A stretch of DNA of 64,000 bases from Plecoglossus altivelis (GCA_036571765.1 BROE01000003.1:13774143-13838142), one strand, 5' to 3'; numbered from the stretch's first letter, positions 14,701 to 27,455 are shown. Notes: generated by a model from the letters alone, not told the origin. A program made the numbers and translations.

Positions 14701-17700
14701 CAATGGACAGCATTTTATTCCAGGAAGTGTTGCTATCATTCATTCCATTTTGCTTCATATAGGACTGTGTTAGCCACATGGTGGGAACTAGCTGGAGAAA
14801 TGCCAATTTGGGCCAAATAACAGAGTGGCTGGATTTAAATGCCACCCCACTCGGTGTGAATTAAAACCCTGCTGTTAAGTGTGAACAGCTGGATTCTGGA
14901 AAATGTTCACAATTGTTGAATATTGTTACTTCCATCACTCTCAAGATCCTAATCAGGCAGATTGAGTCGTCAGACAGTGTGTACACCATCGGCAGTGCCA
15001 TCAGCAACCTGCTCTCTCTCACCCAGGATGGCCCACAGCTTTGCAGCATCATTGCCAAGGTGGGTCTATACAGACTACAACAGAACCTACCTTCTCCCTG
15101 CTTTCAGTATATTAGCCACATCCTCTGAGAATTCCACACATATTTGTGTTTTTAATGATAAAGTCTTAATTAAACCCCATAATATTTAATGATAACGACC
15201 TGACAATCTGCCTTCTCAACTTCCCATCTATGTTTAGAACTAAAAAGCTATTGCTCAAAAAGATTAGACTGTGCAGACTGGGTAGCATGTCCCTGTGGCC
15301 ATTAGCCTACTATTCGCTTCCAGAATGCTATTGATAAGATTCTTCCTGGCAGGATACTGAGGTTACACACAATGGCACACACAATGGCACACACAAACAC
15401 ACACACACACACACACACCTCTACTGTTGCTGGATCAGATCAATACTGTCAGTTCTTATTAGCAGTAAGCAGTGATCACAGAGAGCATGCATTTCTGTGT
15501 TCTCGTCTTTTACCAAATCAGTCTGCTCCACCTTCCCTTCTTTCTCACCATGCTCCTGCCCAAAGAACCCTTCAGAGGCCAAAGGGGCTAATGAAAACAG
15601 AACATACTACCAAATATCTGTCATCTTGTAAATTCATTATTCACTCTATGGAGATGTGATGTTTTTAAGCCTTTCTCTCTGAGGCAAAAGGGCTTGTTTG
15701 CGCAACTGCTGGTGCATTTCCAAGTTCTTCCGTCATCTGCCATTTTCGGAGCGCTGACGTCTTCGCTCACCCTTTTTTCATTTCTACGATTTGCTGTCCA
15801 GCGCGACAGCAACTCTCCAACCACTTCCCGGTTTCTGTTGACAGATGTGCTGATAGTCTGCAATGTGGAGCTTGAATGACTAAGATAAAGTTTGTACAGT
15901 GCTCTGACTGTAGAGGCAGATTAGATGTCTGTGGCTGAGTCTGGCAGATGGTGGCATTTATCCAACTAAGAGCTACCCTGCCCATTCATCCATACAGAAA
16001 TGTTTTGTTGAGTTGGGTCTGACACAAGGTGACTGGACTGCACAGAAACCTGACCGCACGCACCGTTGGGATGAACATCAGTGTCTGACCTCACAGATGC
16101 TCTTCTGGATTCATGAACACCAAATTTACAAAACATTGTACATTTGTATTGTTTGCCAAAAAGCTTATGTATTTAGTGTTAGTTTTGTTATTTATTCAAA
16201 TATGATACTTCTTACATTTTGAGGATTTTCTCAGACACGTTCAAGAAAGGTTGTCTCTACAGAAGACATCTGAGGTATTGGACGGTGGTGGTGCCTCTGT
16301 TATTTTCCAGGCATAGTTGGCTACATTGCGTGGGCAGGGCAGAGGGCAGGGGAGAGCGGTCAGGTGTGGGCCTTGGAGAATAGCCACTCCAATCCCTGGC
16401 AGCATGGCCCCTATCTATGAGTTAGACGCCACCTCAGAATAATGGGCCCTATTAGGATAATGGTGGTCGTTACTGGAGTTGGACTTCCAGGTAATTCAAT
16501 CTACGACAGATAGGATTTTCTCTGCAAGTGTTTTTGTCAAAGAACATCTCTATATACAGTGACTGGAGATAGGGCATGACTACAGACATCCTTGCGTTTG
16601 TTTACCTCAATCTGCATCTCAAGGGAGATGGAAAATCAAAGTGGTGAGACTAAATCAGTCCTTGTTTCCATGTTTACTGACAAAACATGAGTAGGCTAAT
16701 AGAAAGTGTTATAGGGTAGTTTTATTAAGTGCTATGAATTATTTGAGTCACAGCAAGGTCTACTTGGCAAGTCCACCAAGCACAGTCGGCAATTTTGACT
16801 GGTCAGTTTGATGAGTTTGGCTGGACCAACGGAGATTCTGAAAATGTTCAGAACGTTTTCAAAATCAGCACTAAACGGTTTTTGAAAAATTGGTCTAGCG
16901 AACTGAAAGTTGATGTCATGCTTTTGCTGAGAGGTAGATGATTGAGATAGACACTTGAGAATATCCTAAATGTCATGCCAGGTTCAAATAGTTTGCATGT
17001 CAGAGAGGTTAGCACTGTGTGTCTTTAAGTTGGACATATTATTCATGTTGCTCAACTCGCTCCCAATTAGATGATGATGAGACTGATGAGCTAGTATCAC
17101 TAAATCCCAATTGCGTTGTTTCTGTCCAAAGGAAGGTGCTGTGGTGGCCTTGTTTAAGATCTGCAGACAGGACTGCTTCAGTGACCTCTACGCACATGCA
17201 TTAAGGACAGTGGCCTCTGTGTGCTGCGTGGAAGAGGGGATAAACCAGCTGGAGAAGGTATCCACACATCTACTTACCTTCCCAGTACACGCGGACACAC
17301 ACAAGCACAGTCAAACAAACACAGACACCATCAAATTTCACTTACTCATGCCCCTCTAAAACCTTTATCCGTTATTAACCAAACAAACTGTTGATTCGCA
17401 GCTGTGTAAAGTCCAGACAGGACAGAGAGCATTGTGGTGAATGTTTGGGCTCATCATGTGAAGGCACTGGTTTATTTTAACTAGCAAGACTGCGGTTACA
17501 ATGGTACCAGTGGGAGACACCTGCAAAGTTCACTGTACAAAGGAACTCTTGTTTCTCTGTGGTTACTCTTTCCTATGTCTTTAGGATTTATTTTTGTATC
17601 TTGCAATGGCTACACATGGGTTATCAGAGCTTCACATACTGGCCAACTCTAAAGCCGTGTACAGTTGACTGATGTGTGTACGTATATGTGTACGAAACAA

Positions 17701-20700
17701 AGAGAAATAAACAGTTTGAGAGGGATAAATACTGTAGAGCTACGTGGTGGAGAGCACATGAGAAAGCGAGTTTGTGAGGATTGATGTGAGACAATGAGAG
17801 CAAGAATAAGCTCATGTGCTGTTGACAGACTTCATAATGTTAAGGAAATTTGGGAAAAAAGTTTGGAATCCAATACTTACAGCTGACATTTGTTTATTAA
17901 GTTTAGGATAAAAACATAACCTCTTTCACCGGGTAATGATGCCACAACTGTCTGCATCAACTGAAAAGCAACCAGGTGTAAAGATACTAGATGCAGTAGA
18001 CAAATTCACCCAAGATTAGAAGCTGGTGTCTCAGGAGGGGCCTGTCATGGGGAAGCCTGCTGCTGGGAAGTGAGCATGAGCAGTCGCTCAACCTTGAGAG
18101 ACACACATGTCACTGTTGCTGGATGATGGAATGAAGGGACTAATGGGGTATTTTTCTCATCACTGGGAAAAGTTTAGTTACCTCCGATGGGGCACCAGGA
18201 TGATATTACACAACAAAAGCATAGCGATGATCATTAGTCAAGTAGTGATGCACCTGTCAGACAAGTTTAACATCTGTTCCTCTGGAAACAAAAACCCAAA
18301 AGACATTATTTTGAATGGCCACATCATTTTCTTCTTTTAATTTTTTTAATAACTCTAGGATCATACAATGTGTTCATCATTTCCTAGTATAATACAATGT
18401 ACTCATCACTTCCTATTTTGACCGTGGAATTCTATTATTATTACGTTCTATTCTTATTTGGATAAAATGGTACATGCCATACGTTTCGACACACTGGCCA
18501 ACAAATCTTCCAAAAACCATCAAATTAACTTTTTGATTGTCTTTTTTATTGAGAGGGAACTCAAACGTTTGTCAATTGAGTGACGAAGACAGCAGGCAGC
18601 AGAGTTTTTGAGCCAGAAATGGTGGAAAACATTTTGGATACACTAAGGAGGAGTTCATCTCAGTACAGTAGGGACTGTGCGTGAAGAGCGATTTTTCTGC
18701 ATCATTTGCCTGAGCTGACACGTCACTGGCAGATAATAAATAGGTTTAAATAGGGATTTGCCCTGTCATGAACAACCACACTGTGATGCTCGTCAGGATG
18801 ACAGATTGACAGCTGTGTCTGTGGAATGACAATTGACGTCTCATGTAGTATGACTTAAGTTTGTTATACTAATGCACACGAATCATATATATAACATGGC
18901 ATTATTTTAAGGTTAGGAATTTTTGTGTGTTCTTTTATCAACTTATATGTGAAACCATAATGCAGTTGACATAGCTTTTTTATAGATATATGCTTTTATA
19001 TAATTGTGTGGACACTCATTTTAATGTGTCACTGTAGCTTATAGTACACAGTCAAGATCTGTTACGCTTCAGTAGGGGCTGACAGTTTCATCTGGGCAAC
19101 ACTGCCACCATGTGGATGAAGATTTGCTCTTGACGAGGTAGATTCTCAAGGTTCACCCAAGACACTTACCGATTGGTCTGTCCTTCTGAAAAATAGCCAT
19201 AATACTTGTGGTATGAATCAAACTGCACCGTTGTTAGAGTCAATCACTTTGGCTTTTACACTTTGATGGGTGTGTTTGTTTCCCACTTTGTGTGTGTTCC
19301 AACTTTTGCAGTATGTATGTCAGCACTGCATCGAGTGTGAATATGTGACATTCATTCCTATATTCAGGTTGATGGGATTCTGTGCCTGGCGGATATCCTG
19401 ACAGATGACAATAGCGCCGAGGCGGCGAGGGCGGAGGCAGCAGCGGTGGTGGCTCAGATCACCTCCCCTCATCACACCTCCACCCAACACCTGGCTAGCT
19501 TCCTAGAGAGCATGCAGGATATTGTCACAGCCCTCATCAGTGAGTGGAAAGCTTTTCATTCCCCCTTAAACATTTGACATCACAATTCACCAAATCAACG
19601 TTTAAATGAAGAACCATTGTAGGAATAAAGCTTTTTAAAGCCAACTGTCACTGCTCTGTCAAATGATGTACCATTCCATTTTCCCCCCTAAAATGTATGC
19701 TGTATTACACATCTTTACTTTTGTTCCTCCAGAGTTGTGTGAGAGCGCCTCATGTGGCGAAGTCTTCCTGCTAGCATCAGCTGCTCTTGCCAACATTACG
19801 TTCTTCGACAGCATGGCCTGTGAGACTCTCCTGCAGCTCAATGCCATCCACATCCTCCTTCAGGCCTGCAAGGACCGCCAGCGAGTAGACACACCTTACT
19901 CCAAGGACCAGGTAGAGCAGAACCTGAAACATGAACTTTAAGGGTGACGATGATTGATGATTCTCACTGTAAACTGCGGTTACACCTCGCAGCTTGTTAC
20001 ATTTATTTGAAACGGTGATGCTAAATAAAACTCACCAGAGGTCGCTATTGTCTCTTTTAAATATTTGCATTATATTTTTTGTCGCAAGGGAAGGCAAAGA
20101 GTCACTATATCTGGTGACAAAGTTGTTACAGTTGTCAACAAACTGAGAAAGAAAATGTTAGTGTTGGTTTTTGGTGCGATTCATGTTCAGTTACAAATTT
20201 AGGTATGCCTTACCAACTGTTCCATTAAATCCAGCTTTATCACTCATAATGACACGGCCTGGTTGCATTGGTCTTTTTAGGTGGTGACCATCCTAGCAAA
20301 CCTCTCGGTCATAGAGCAATCTGCATCTGAAGTCCTTCAAGAGAAAGGTACACAGACATCTTTATGCAATACATGTAGAAGTGCCTGCCAAAGTTATACA
20401 ATTGAAAATTGAATGTGCAAAACAGAGTAGTGAACAAGGTGCGACTATGTAGTGTAGCAAATGTCACTTCTGTCAATACGTAGGCGACTACATTGTGAGA
20501 AATAAATGTGAACCACAAGGTGGCAACATCAGGCCACAAGAAACGCTCAGAAAATGAACTGTGCATTGCCAATCTTTCCAATGAGCTTACTTCACTTACT
20601 TTTTTGACTGTCAACCTTCTCTATTTCTGTTTTGTCTTTTACATGTTACTTCTAACCCATTTCATTTAATGATATAGGTATTTTTGTATCAACACCAAAC

Positions 20701-22155
20701 TGATTATTAATGCAAATTACATGTTGCATGTTGCGCTTTTTCAATCAATCAAACATTTGTTTTCAGTTAGTTTATTTTTGGTGACGATGTTGTGACTGTG
20801 ACTTGCAGGAATTGAGAGACTTCTTCTGCTTTTGGCTGAGAAGCCATCCTCCACCAGTCCATCGGAGGGTGCTGCATGCGAGCGGGTGCAGCAGAAAGCT
20901 GCTGTCACTCTGGCGCGTCTGAGCAGAGACCCAGGGGTGGCTCAGATGGCCATCCAGCTGCAAGGTAGAAGCTCTGTTGGACTTCAAACATTTACACCTC
21001 AATCTGTCCAGGCATAGATACTCATTATTTATAATATTTACACAGCAGTCTTTCACAGAAATTGGATGATATCAACAGCTGTTTCATCACAGAACACGGT
21101 TCTTTGCTTGAATGTATGTGTGTGTCCCTGGAGAACTTGATTTTTTAAATCATTAATTAATCAATTCAGTGAAGCTCCGTCTGACTTTCAAACAGAATAA
21201 TAAAATCACTCTAGATGTTTTACCAAACATACGGTATATCTAAATGTAAAAAAAAAAAAACATTTTCTGCTCCAGCTGTTCCTTGTCTTATTGAGCTTTG
21301 CCGATCCCCATCAGAGAGGAACAACAGTGACTCAGTACTTGTCGCCTGTTTGGTAGGTATCGAACACCGAACGCTGTTTCTGTGTGTAGAGTTATGCATA
21401 TCAATGTGTTTCTATAATGGATAAAATGTGTATTTGAGTATTCAAACCAGTACAATACCCCTCCGCTATTTGATGATTCATGTAATACGTATAAACTCAA
21501 CTCACACATCAATGGAACATTCTCAAGGAATGCCCAGACCACAAGTGTACAGTTTCTCATTACTGTTGAATTTAATTAGTTCAATGTCCACTAGGCAGTG
21601 TTGAAACAGCCCAGAGTAGCTCAACTAACCTTGTCATCATAGGTTGATAAGATCAAACAGTCCAAATCCCTCTTTAAATATGTACATATCATACATAGTT
21701 CTGTATCACTTACTCTGCCTGACCATAATTAAAAAGATCAGATCATGTGCAGGCTCTTCAGATCTTTATATAATTGTCAGGAGTTTACTGTAATGATTCA
21801 AGTAGGCCGTGAGGCAAAGCTCCTTTTCACTATACTGGATTGTGTGTTATATAAAGTTCAATTCTATGTGATGTTATAATGCTGGTGTGCATGTGTTTAT
21901 GGTTTTTTATTGGTGTCGAGTTTATCTATAGCTACCTGCATTTTCTTAATACGCTATATCATATTGTGTTATTGTATTGTAAAATGTATTGACTGGTTGT
22001 TCGTTTTTTTTAAACTTGAATTCTAGGCTGCTCTTAGAAGGCTGGCAGCAGGCTGTCCAGAAAGCATCGAGGCAGTAGACCATCAGCAGCTCATCAAACC
22101 TCGCCTGGTGGATTCCTTCCTGCTGTGTTCCAACATGGAGGAGAGCTTTGTATGA
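8338..22155 (+). CDS. insc: inscuteable homologue, spindle-orientation adaptor (complete, 12 coding exons)
   Basis: Coding exons: 8338-8393, 12663-13026, 13647-13699, 13880-14003, 14946-15059, 17132-17257, 19368-19539, 19733-19911, 20281-20347, 20809-20964, 21276-21352, 22027-22155. All junctions are GT-AG and phases agree throughout, giving 538 residues, close to the vertebrate INSC short form. Inscuteable links the PAR-3/PAR-6/aPKC polarity complex to LGN (Pins)/NuMA and orients the mitotic spindle in asymmetric division. Residues about 27-61, beginning LQVDSVQRWMEDL, match the vertebrate LGN-TPR-binding segment. Residues about 200-538 form the armadillo-like repeat region, including GEVFLLASAALANITFFD and VQQKAAVTLARLSRD. 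The C-terminus EESFV fits a class I PDZ ligand. The start at 8338 has a strong Kozak context, but the frame is open upstream to the acceptor at 8304, so a longer N-terminus is possible. No frameshift or damage is seen. Confidence 0.95.
8671..8750. repeat. (CT)n microsatellite
   Basis: Polypyrimidine CT/CTTT tract in insc intron 1, directly followed by an inverted repeat at 8760-8794. Confidence 0.9.
8760..8794. repeat. perfect 14-bp inverted repeat (hairpin)
   Basis: The arms are TGAATACAGAACAC (8760-8773) and its exact reverse complement (8781-8794), with a 7-base loop. It lies in insc intron 1 next to the CT microsatellite. The stem is too short for an ordinary microRNA precursor, and its function is unknown. 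Confidence 0.85.
8795..12662 (+). other. insc intron 1, remainder
   Basis: AT-rich intronic DNA without a recognisable gene. A possible fish repeat fragment lies at 11278-11330. Nothing else can be supported. Confidence 0.6.
11278..11330. repeat. possible fragment of a common fish interspersed repeat
   Basis: The phrase TTTATTGCCAAGTTTACACA (11289-11308) resembles a motif I have seen often in teleost interspersed repeats. No target-site duplication or full-length element is visible. The identification rests on memory of the motif only. Confidence 0.3.
12663..13026 (+). CDS. insc: insc exon: LGN-binding segment
   Basis: The acceptor TTCGCAG ends at 12662 and the donor GTGAGG starts at 13027. 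It encodes residues 19-140. These include LQVDSVQRWMEDL, CMCVLQAKPIGVEED and a helical region through VHEYSAARNTPPELQK. This is the most conserved N-terminal block of vertebrate INSC and corresponds to the peptide that occupies the TPR groove of LGN. The exon is clearly more GC-rich than its flanks. Confidence 0.95.
13647..13699 (+). CDS. insc: insc exon 3
   Basis: The acceptor CCGCAG ends at 13646 and the donor GTAACT starts at 13700. It encodes YENSLLEKCIELTTITE plus a split Arg, matching the helical linker between the LGN-binding part and the armadillo repeats. Confidence 0.9.
13880..14003 (+). CDS. insc: insc exon 4
   Basis: The acceptor CCACAG ends at 13879 and the donor GTATGT starts at 14004. 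It encodes residues 158-199 (RCLHTEDKFFLKSM through LALANEIQ), the start of the helical armadillo-like region. Confidence 0.92.
14946..15059 (+). CDS. insc: insc exon 5
   Basis: It encodes ILIRQIESSDSVY through LCSIIAK (residues 200-237). The acceptor is CTCTCAAG, an AAG site that is less usual than CAG, but it is placed exactly by alignment with mammalian INSC. The donor GTGGGT starts at 15060. Confidence 0.92.
15060..17131 (+). other. insc intron 5
   Basis: About 2 kb of intron with a CA microsatellite at 15365-15419. No gene or RNA is recognised. Confidence 0.7.
15365..15419. repeat. (CA)n microsatellite with ACACAATGGC units
   Basis: Two ACACAATGGC-type units precede a pure CA run. Confidence 0.85.
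17132..17257 (+). CDS. insc: insc exon 6
   Basis: The acceptor CCAAAG ends at 17131 and the donor GTATCC starts at 17258. It encodes EGAVVALFKICRQDCF through CCVEEGINQLEK (residues 238-279), an armadillo-type repeat conserved with mammalian INSC. Confidence 0.95.
17258..19367 (+). other. insc intron 6
   Basis: A non-coding intron. At 18360-18417 there are two diverged tandem copies of a roughly 27-base unit sharing ATACAATGT and TCATCA-TTCCTA. Nothing else is recognised. Confidence 0.65.
18360..18417. repeat. imperfect tandem duplication, 2 copies
   Basis: ATCATACAATGTGTTCATCA (18360 on) recurs as ATAATACAATGTACTCATCA (18391 on). Both copies are followed by a TTTCCTA or CTTCCTA end. Confidence 0.7.
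19368..19539 (+). CDS. insc: insc exon 7
   Basis: The acceptor ATTCAG ends at 19367 and the donor GTGAGT starts at 19540. It encodes VDGILCLADILTDDNS through FLESMQDIVTALI (residues 280-336 plus one base). Its GC-rich core includes an Ala/Glu-rich helix. Confidence 0.95.
19733..19911 (+). CDS. insc: insc exon 8
   Basis: The acceptor CTCCAG ends at 19732 and the donor GTAGAG starts at 19912. It encodes KLCESASCGEVFLLASAA through RVDTPYSKDQ (residues 337-396), the best-conserved armadillo block. Confidence 0.96.
20281..20347 (+). CDS. insc: insc exon 9
   Basis: The acceptor TTTTAG ends at 20280 and the donor GTACAC starts at 20348. It encodes VVTILANLSVIEQSASEVLQ plus EK and one base. Confidence 0.93.
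20809..20964 (+). CDS. insc: insc exon 10
   Basis: The acceptor TTGCAG ends at 20808 and the donor GTAGAA starts at 20965. It encodes GIERLLLLLAEKPSSTSPSE, then ACERVQQKAAVTLARLSRDP, then GVAQMAIQLQ (residues 419-470). Confidence 0.95.
21276..21352 (+). CDS. insc: insc exon 11
   Basis: The acceptor CTCCAG ends at 21275, preceded by an A13 run. The donor GTAGGT starts at 21353. It encodes AVPCLIELCRSPSERNNSDS then VLVACL, matching mammalian INSC without gaps. Confidence 0.94.
22027..22155 (+). CDS. insc: insc terminal coding exon
   Basis: The acceptor TTCTAG ends at 22026 and the stop TGA is at 22153-22155. It encodes AALRRLAAGCPESIEAVDHQ then QLIKPRLVDSFLL then CSNMEESFV. The last five residues are those of mammalian INSC and fit a class I PDZ ligand (S-F-V). 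Confidence 0.96.
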   Translation, partial: AALRRLAAGCPESIEAVDHQQLIKPRLVDSFLLCSNMEESFV

Positions 22156-22745
22156 GAGGGAGGTCCAGACAAGAGTTTAGGAACTCTCCAAATAAAGAAA
22201 TTCTTTATGCCCCTGAAGGATAAACAATGGGCCACAGGATCCAATATTTTTGCAACTCTGAGAACTCAGCTAGAGACTCGAAAGTGTTTGTTGGAGAAAT
22301 GGAAAGTTACCATATTTTGAGTTACAGGGAACACTTTGAATTTGGAGATGGGAAATTAAAATCACTGTGAAATTCTGTTCCTATCCTATCAATGACTAAA
22401 TATTAGATGATATTAAAACAGAGCTCCTCTCCTCTATAAAGGATCTACCTACAACAATGAAGAGTGATTTTGTTGACCCTGCGGTAGGAGTTGCAGACTT
22501 TCAGAACCCAACAGGGTTCACGCACAACAACTATACATAGCAAGCTAAAATATTTTTAGTTTTTTTACTATTTCACTATTGTATTGGCCGATTTTATGGT
22601 TGCCGTTTTAATTTTCCGATCGTCATAATCTGTCAATTGTCATTGTTCAGTGTGAGCTGCCAACTTCATGGGTCCCTGAAAACACAGACACACGTTCCGA
22701 AACAGGCAAGACATGATCACAATAAAGCATTTTAGAGGGAAGTAA
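22156..22745 (+). other. insc: insc 3' UTR with poly(A) signals
   Basis: AATAAA occurs at 22191-22196, which would give a very short UTR, and again at 22721-22726. The second is the likelier main site. The exact 3' end is unknown. Confidence 0.55.
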
Positions 22746-25700
22746 GAGACAATCCTCCCATGAAAAGCTTATATGGGACGTGAATGATCTAGTTTGTATA
22801 TTGAATTGTAAAACTGTGTATCTGATATTGCACATATATTAAGGAACAACGAGCTTCAACCCTGTTATCATGATTTTATTTAAATATCCTGAATCCAAAA
22901 AAAAAGTTATGCTGTTGCATGGCATGCCGATAATTAAAAAAAAAAAAACATTTTAAGACTCGCATTTGTTTTAGTCATTTTTCTCATTTAGAGATAGATT
23001 CCATGTTAAATCGACAAATTCAAGAAAATGCTGCAGAAAACGTTTAAGAACAAGGCTTCTGATTGATTTTGATCTTGATTTTCTCGAATGAAAGAATGTT
23101 TTTGGTTTTCGTTTTGCCAAGCAGAGTGAAAAAGCTTACATGGTCAATTAATCCTTGCAAATTTTGATGAGAGTAATCATATGGAGAGATACAGTAGGTG
23201 AACAGCCAGTATGAGGAGGAAGCAAAGATTTTAGTAGTAAAAAGACATGGTCAATAACGAATGATGCCATACAGATAAGCAAGTCCCTTCATAAAGTCAA
23301 TTTAATTCCTAGTGAGTCATCTCTCTCCCCCTTTCCTTATCTATCTATCTATCTTCCCATCTCTCTCTTTCTCTATCAATGTACATCTCTAAGGAATTAT
23401 GTTGTTTTGTATTGAAGAACAAGGCTTTTGTCCCACACTCAGAATGACAGAGAGATAGAAAAAAAAATACAGAAGTGGGTCCAAAAGTCCTCTAGTGACT
23501 TTGAACTATCAGGTCAAAGAATTCTGAAGACCAAAGGGACCGTGGCTGGTTGTCCTCCAGCTTTGGACAGAAGGAGCCAGTACTGTATTGGTCATGTGGG
23601 ATGCAACACACAGCACTATCTCTTTGTATTGTCATCTGCCTGATGAAAGTTTCTTCACACTCTTGTTTTCTGTAACCCTTCCTCTCCTTGGAGAGACAAT
23701 TGAGCATCATATGTCTCCATTTCTGTTGCTTCTTTTCACCTAAGGGCACAGAACAGGCTTGTTACTGTGGTCCAGTGCTAAGACAATCGTGAGTCTCTGT
23801 GTGAGCGTGCATGTGAACCCACTTGGCTCACCATGGCTCTGAGTTGAGAGAGCTATGTGGTTGTATGTGTTCCTGCCTACTTTGTTGAGGCCCAATGAAA
23901 TATGTAGAGAGTTTGACACAGAGGGAATCAAGACACAGAGACATGGGAACACACAGGTTCTTTTCATGTTAGGTTTTTGACCATGTTCTTGGGCTAAGCA
24001 TTACAGCTTTGGGCTGCCTTAGCATCCAACTTTTTGACTGCTTCACTTACATTATTTGTTGCCTATTTTTGTCCTTAAATTTAGCTTACTTCCTTCTACT
24101 TGTCAAAAAATGAACAACTGCAGACTTCAAGTATATGTGAAGATGGCTTTAGTAGAATTGAACATTCAAAGATTCATAGTTTTCCTATTCACTTTCAACA
24201 TAAAACCAATTTCTTCATGTCTGTCACAAAATAGTTTCAGGGCCAAACCTCTAAGAAAATACCTCTAAAATGTATTTAAATGTACTTAGCCAACGATGTA
24301 AAGATTTTCATTCAAGACAAAAAATGAAAACAAACATCACTTTGTCAGAAAATTGATATAATGTGAACATTTTATACATGCTCTTGACAAAGGCGACCAG
24401 GAAATTGAGTCTCAAAACAGACTGCCTTTGGAAATACTTTTACATGTATCCAAATTTGACTATTACAATTTCAAATAAACTACAAAAACTGTCTTTAACA
24501 TTTGTATCAGCTCACAATACCTCATTATGACAAACAGAGTCTCAGTAAATGAATTAAATTAGAAATGCGTGAATATATTATTTAATCGAATATTTGTGGC
24601 TTGTTGTTATTGAATACGTGGTTATATATGTTAATCAAGCTTGCTGCATATATTGATCATCAGTGAGATGTCTATAGAGCTTCAGTGGAGTCTACATTAC
24701 ATGCCATGAAACATAATACACACAGCAGCTCAAATGAGCTTCTGCAGTTCACATTGTATGTAAGAGCCAAATCCAAACCATTTGAGGTCCAAGCAACTCT
24801 CCATGGTCCCAAGGTTACAAAATGTGAACCAGCAAGACTCTTTCTAGAGCTGGTTTCCTGAACAAAGTCCAGTATGTATAAATAACTAGATAAGAAGGGC
24901 CTTGGCCAAGGATATGACCAAGAGCCCAATTGCATCAAAGTTACTGAGAATGGAGAACCTGCCAGAAGGACTTTTCACTTCACAACACTCCATCAGTCAA
25001 TACTTTGTGTGGCCAGATTGAGGACACTCCTCAGTGTCTGCATGACTGCCCTGCTGCAGTCTTGCTTGTACTTAATGAAAAGACTCTGATAGAATGAGGA
25101 GTAACATTTTTGTAGTCTAATCAGGCAAACTCATTCGTAAAAATGCCAAGTGTTAAGTTGGACAAAGACTGCATGCTGTCATCACATGGCTAATGCCATC
25201 CATTGGTATATCATTTGAATAATCACATGTATAATATCTGTGGATAGACTTGAGCATTGCAGTTCACTTATTATACAGTCAGGTGATGTTTGAAAGGATC
25301 CTCAATGTGTTATAAAAAATACTGAATAGCATAAAAGAATTATTGTATAATTTTATATTTCATTCCCCCCCCCCAGAAAAAATCAATATGCCATGATAGC
25401 ATATTTTGACAAGACTGACAGGAAATAAAATTATGTGGTACATTTTAAATAACACTAAATAGCACAATACAGAAAACATAAAGGTGTCTAATGATTCTCC
25501 AAAGGAACTACCTCTTTGCTCATCACACGCACTTGCACACAAACATGTAAACATATACAGTATAAAAACACACATACAAATGTCCACACATGTAATGTAC
25601 TGGACCCAAAATAATTACATAATTAACAGATTTTATTTCCAGTTTGACCTTTAGAGACCAATGAATGCACAATATTGCATTACACTTGACGGCCAATTAA

Positions 25701-26862
25701 AGGATTAACATTTTGTACCTAATACCTCATGGGCTCTTCTGGTAGTCTCCCGGACCCAGAGGATTTTTAATTGCTACTGTACACCGAATCATCAACACCA
25801 TATTAATATGAACATTTTGTGTGGTCATGGTGTCTGGTCTTGGTGAAAACAGGGGGGAAAAAAACTTGTGAAACCAGACACAAAGAACCAACTGCACTGC
25901 ATCCTGCACTGTACAATAATTGTTGCTTTCTGCTCTTTTGTAGCTCTGCTATAATGTGGTGCCTTCAAAAATCACCCTTTATGTAAACTACATAATATCT
26001 AAAATATATACCTCTTCTTACTGCGTGCCATCTTTTTCACACAATATTTATTCTTGAAGGTGACACTAAATGTGTTTAAATGTATTCAGTTAGGGATGCG
26101 CAGAAATTGCTTAAAGGCCGCATGCCTGGTATGATTGTTGCCTGAGTATACTGTAATTGTAGAGTGTATGACAGCATGACATCTGTCTGTGTGGTTTGGT
26201 GACTCTAAGATGTATGACTGTATGACTGTAAAAGTGAGATATCCTCTGCTAAAGATTAATGTACAGCATATGAGAACTTTTACAAATTATCATAATAGTA
26301 TAGATTACATTGGATTACGTACAATTCATTGCAGTACATCAAGAAATGCAATCCAGCCCACTACTCAATACAATACAAAGTTAATATCTTAAAACTTCCA
26401 TCTTAAACACTGGGAATTCAGTTAAAAACTTTTAGAGCTGATTATTTTTCTTATTGAAACAAAAATAAATATAATGAATGCAACAGACAAATACGTACAT
26501 TTAACTATCCAGGTTGGAGTTACATACATTTTGCTCAAAACTATATTGGCAATTTGGTCAAATTGGAGCTTGAGCTTGATCTTGAGAAAGCAAGTGAACA
26601 AAATTCAATCTGAAATACAGTGGGAACATAACCACTCCTTTAAACACATGCACACGAAAGCCCACAAGGTTGGCAATAAAAGCTTCTAAGCTTTTCAGTT
26701 AAAAAACACTAAGCGGTAGATGAGACATTACTTGATGCTGAATGGACCACCCCCATCCATTTTGCCCTGCAGCCTTAAGTACATTTGTCTGTTTGTCCCC
26801 CGAACCATACCCACCAACCCTCCAAGTCCCAAACCTGTCGAACGGGCTGCATGCCCCCCCCC
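22746..26862. other. insc-etnk intergenic DNA, left part
   Basis: AT-rich DNA with a short TATC repeat at about 23337-23354 and a C-run at 25372. No gene, RNA or clear transposon is recognised. Confidence 0.6.
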
Positions 26863-27345
26863 NNNNNNNNNNNNNNNNNNNNNNNNNNNNNNNNNNNNNN
26901 NNNNNNNNNNNNNNNNNNNNNNNNNNNNNNNNNNNNNNNNNNNNNNNNNNNNNNNNNNNNNNNNNNNNNNNNNNNNNNNNNNNNNNNNNNNNNNNNNNNN
27001 NNNNNNNNNNNNNNNNNNNNNNNNNNNNNNNNNNNNNNNNNNNNNNNNNNNNNNNNNNNNNNNNNNNNNNNNNNNNNNNNNNNNNNNNNNNNNNNNNNNN
27101 NNNNNNNNNNNNNNNNNNNNNNNNNNNNNNNNNNNNNNNNNNNNNNNNNNNNNNNNNNNNNNNNNNNNNNNNNNNNNNNNNNNNNNNNNNNNNNNNNNNN
27201 NNNNNNNNNNNNNNNNNNNNNNNNNNNNNNNNNNNNNNNNNNNNNNNNNNNNNNNNNNNNNNNNNNNNNNNNNNNNNNNNNNNNNNNNNNNNNNNNNNNN
27301 NNNNNNNNNNNNNNNNNNNNNNNNNNNNNNNNNNNNNNNNNNNNN
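26863..27345. other. assembly gap (N run)
   Basis: 483 undetermined bases, entered from the left directly out of a C homopolymer. Any open frame spanning it is meaningless. Confidence 0.99.
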
Positions 27346-27410
27346 TCATTCAATTGTGGCACTCTGTAATCCTCTGCGTTTATGCCCTGGTAATGTAACT
27401 CTCAATTCAC

Positions 27411-27455
27411 TCCCCCCCTGTCCCCCCCCACACCCCCCCCCCCCCCCCCCACCCC

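Noticed and set aside
22191..22196. Main insc poly(A) signal
   Set aside because: It would leave a 3' UTR of only about 55-60 bases. The AATAAA at 22721 is more plausible, though the short form cannot be excluded.
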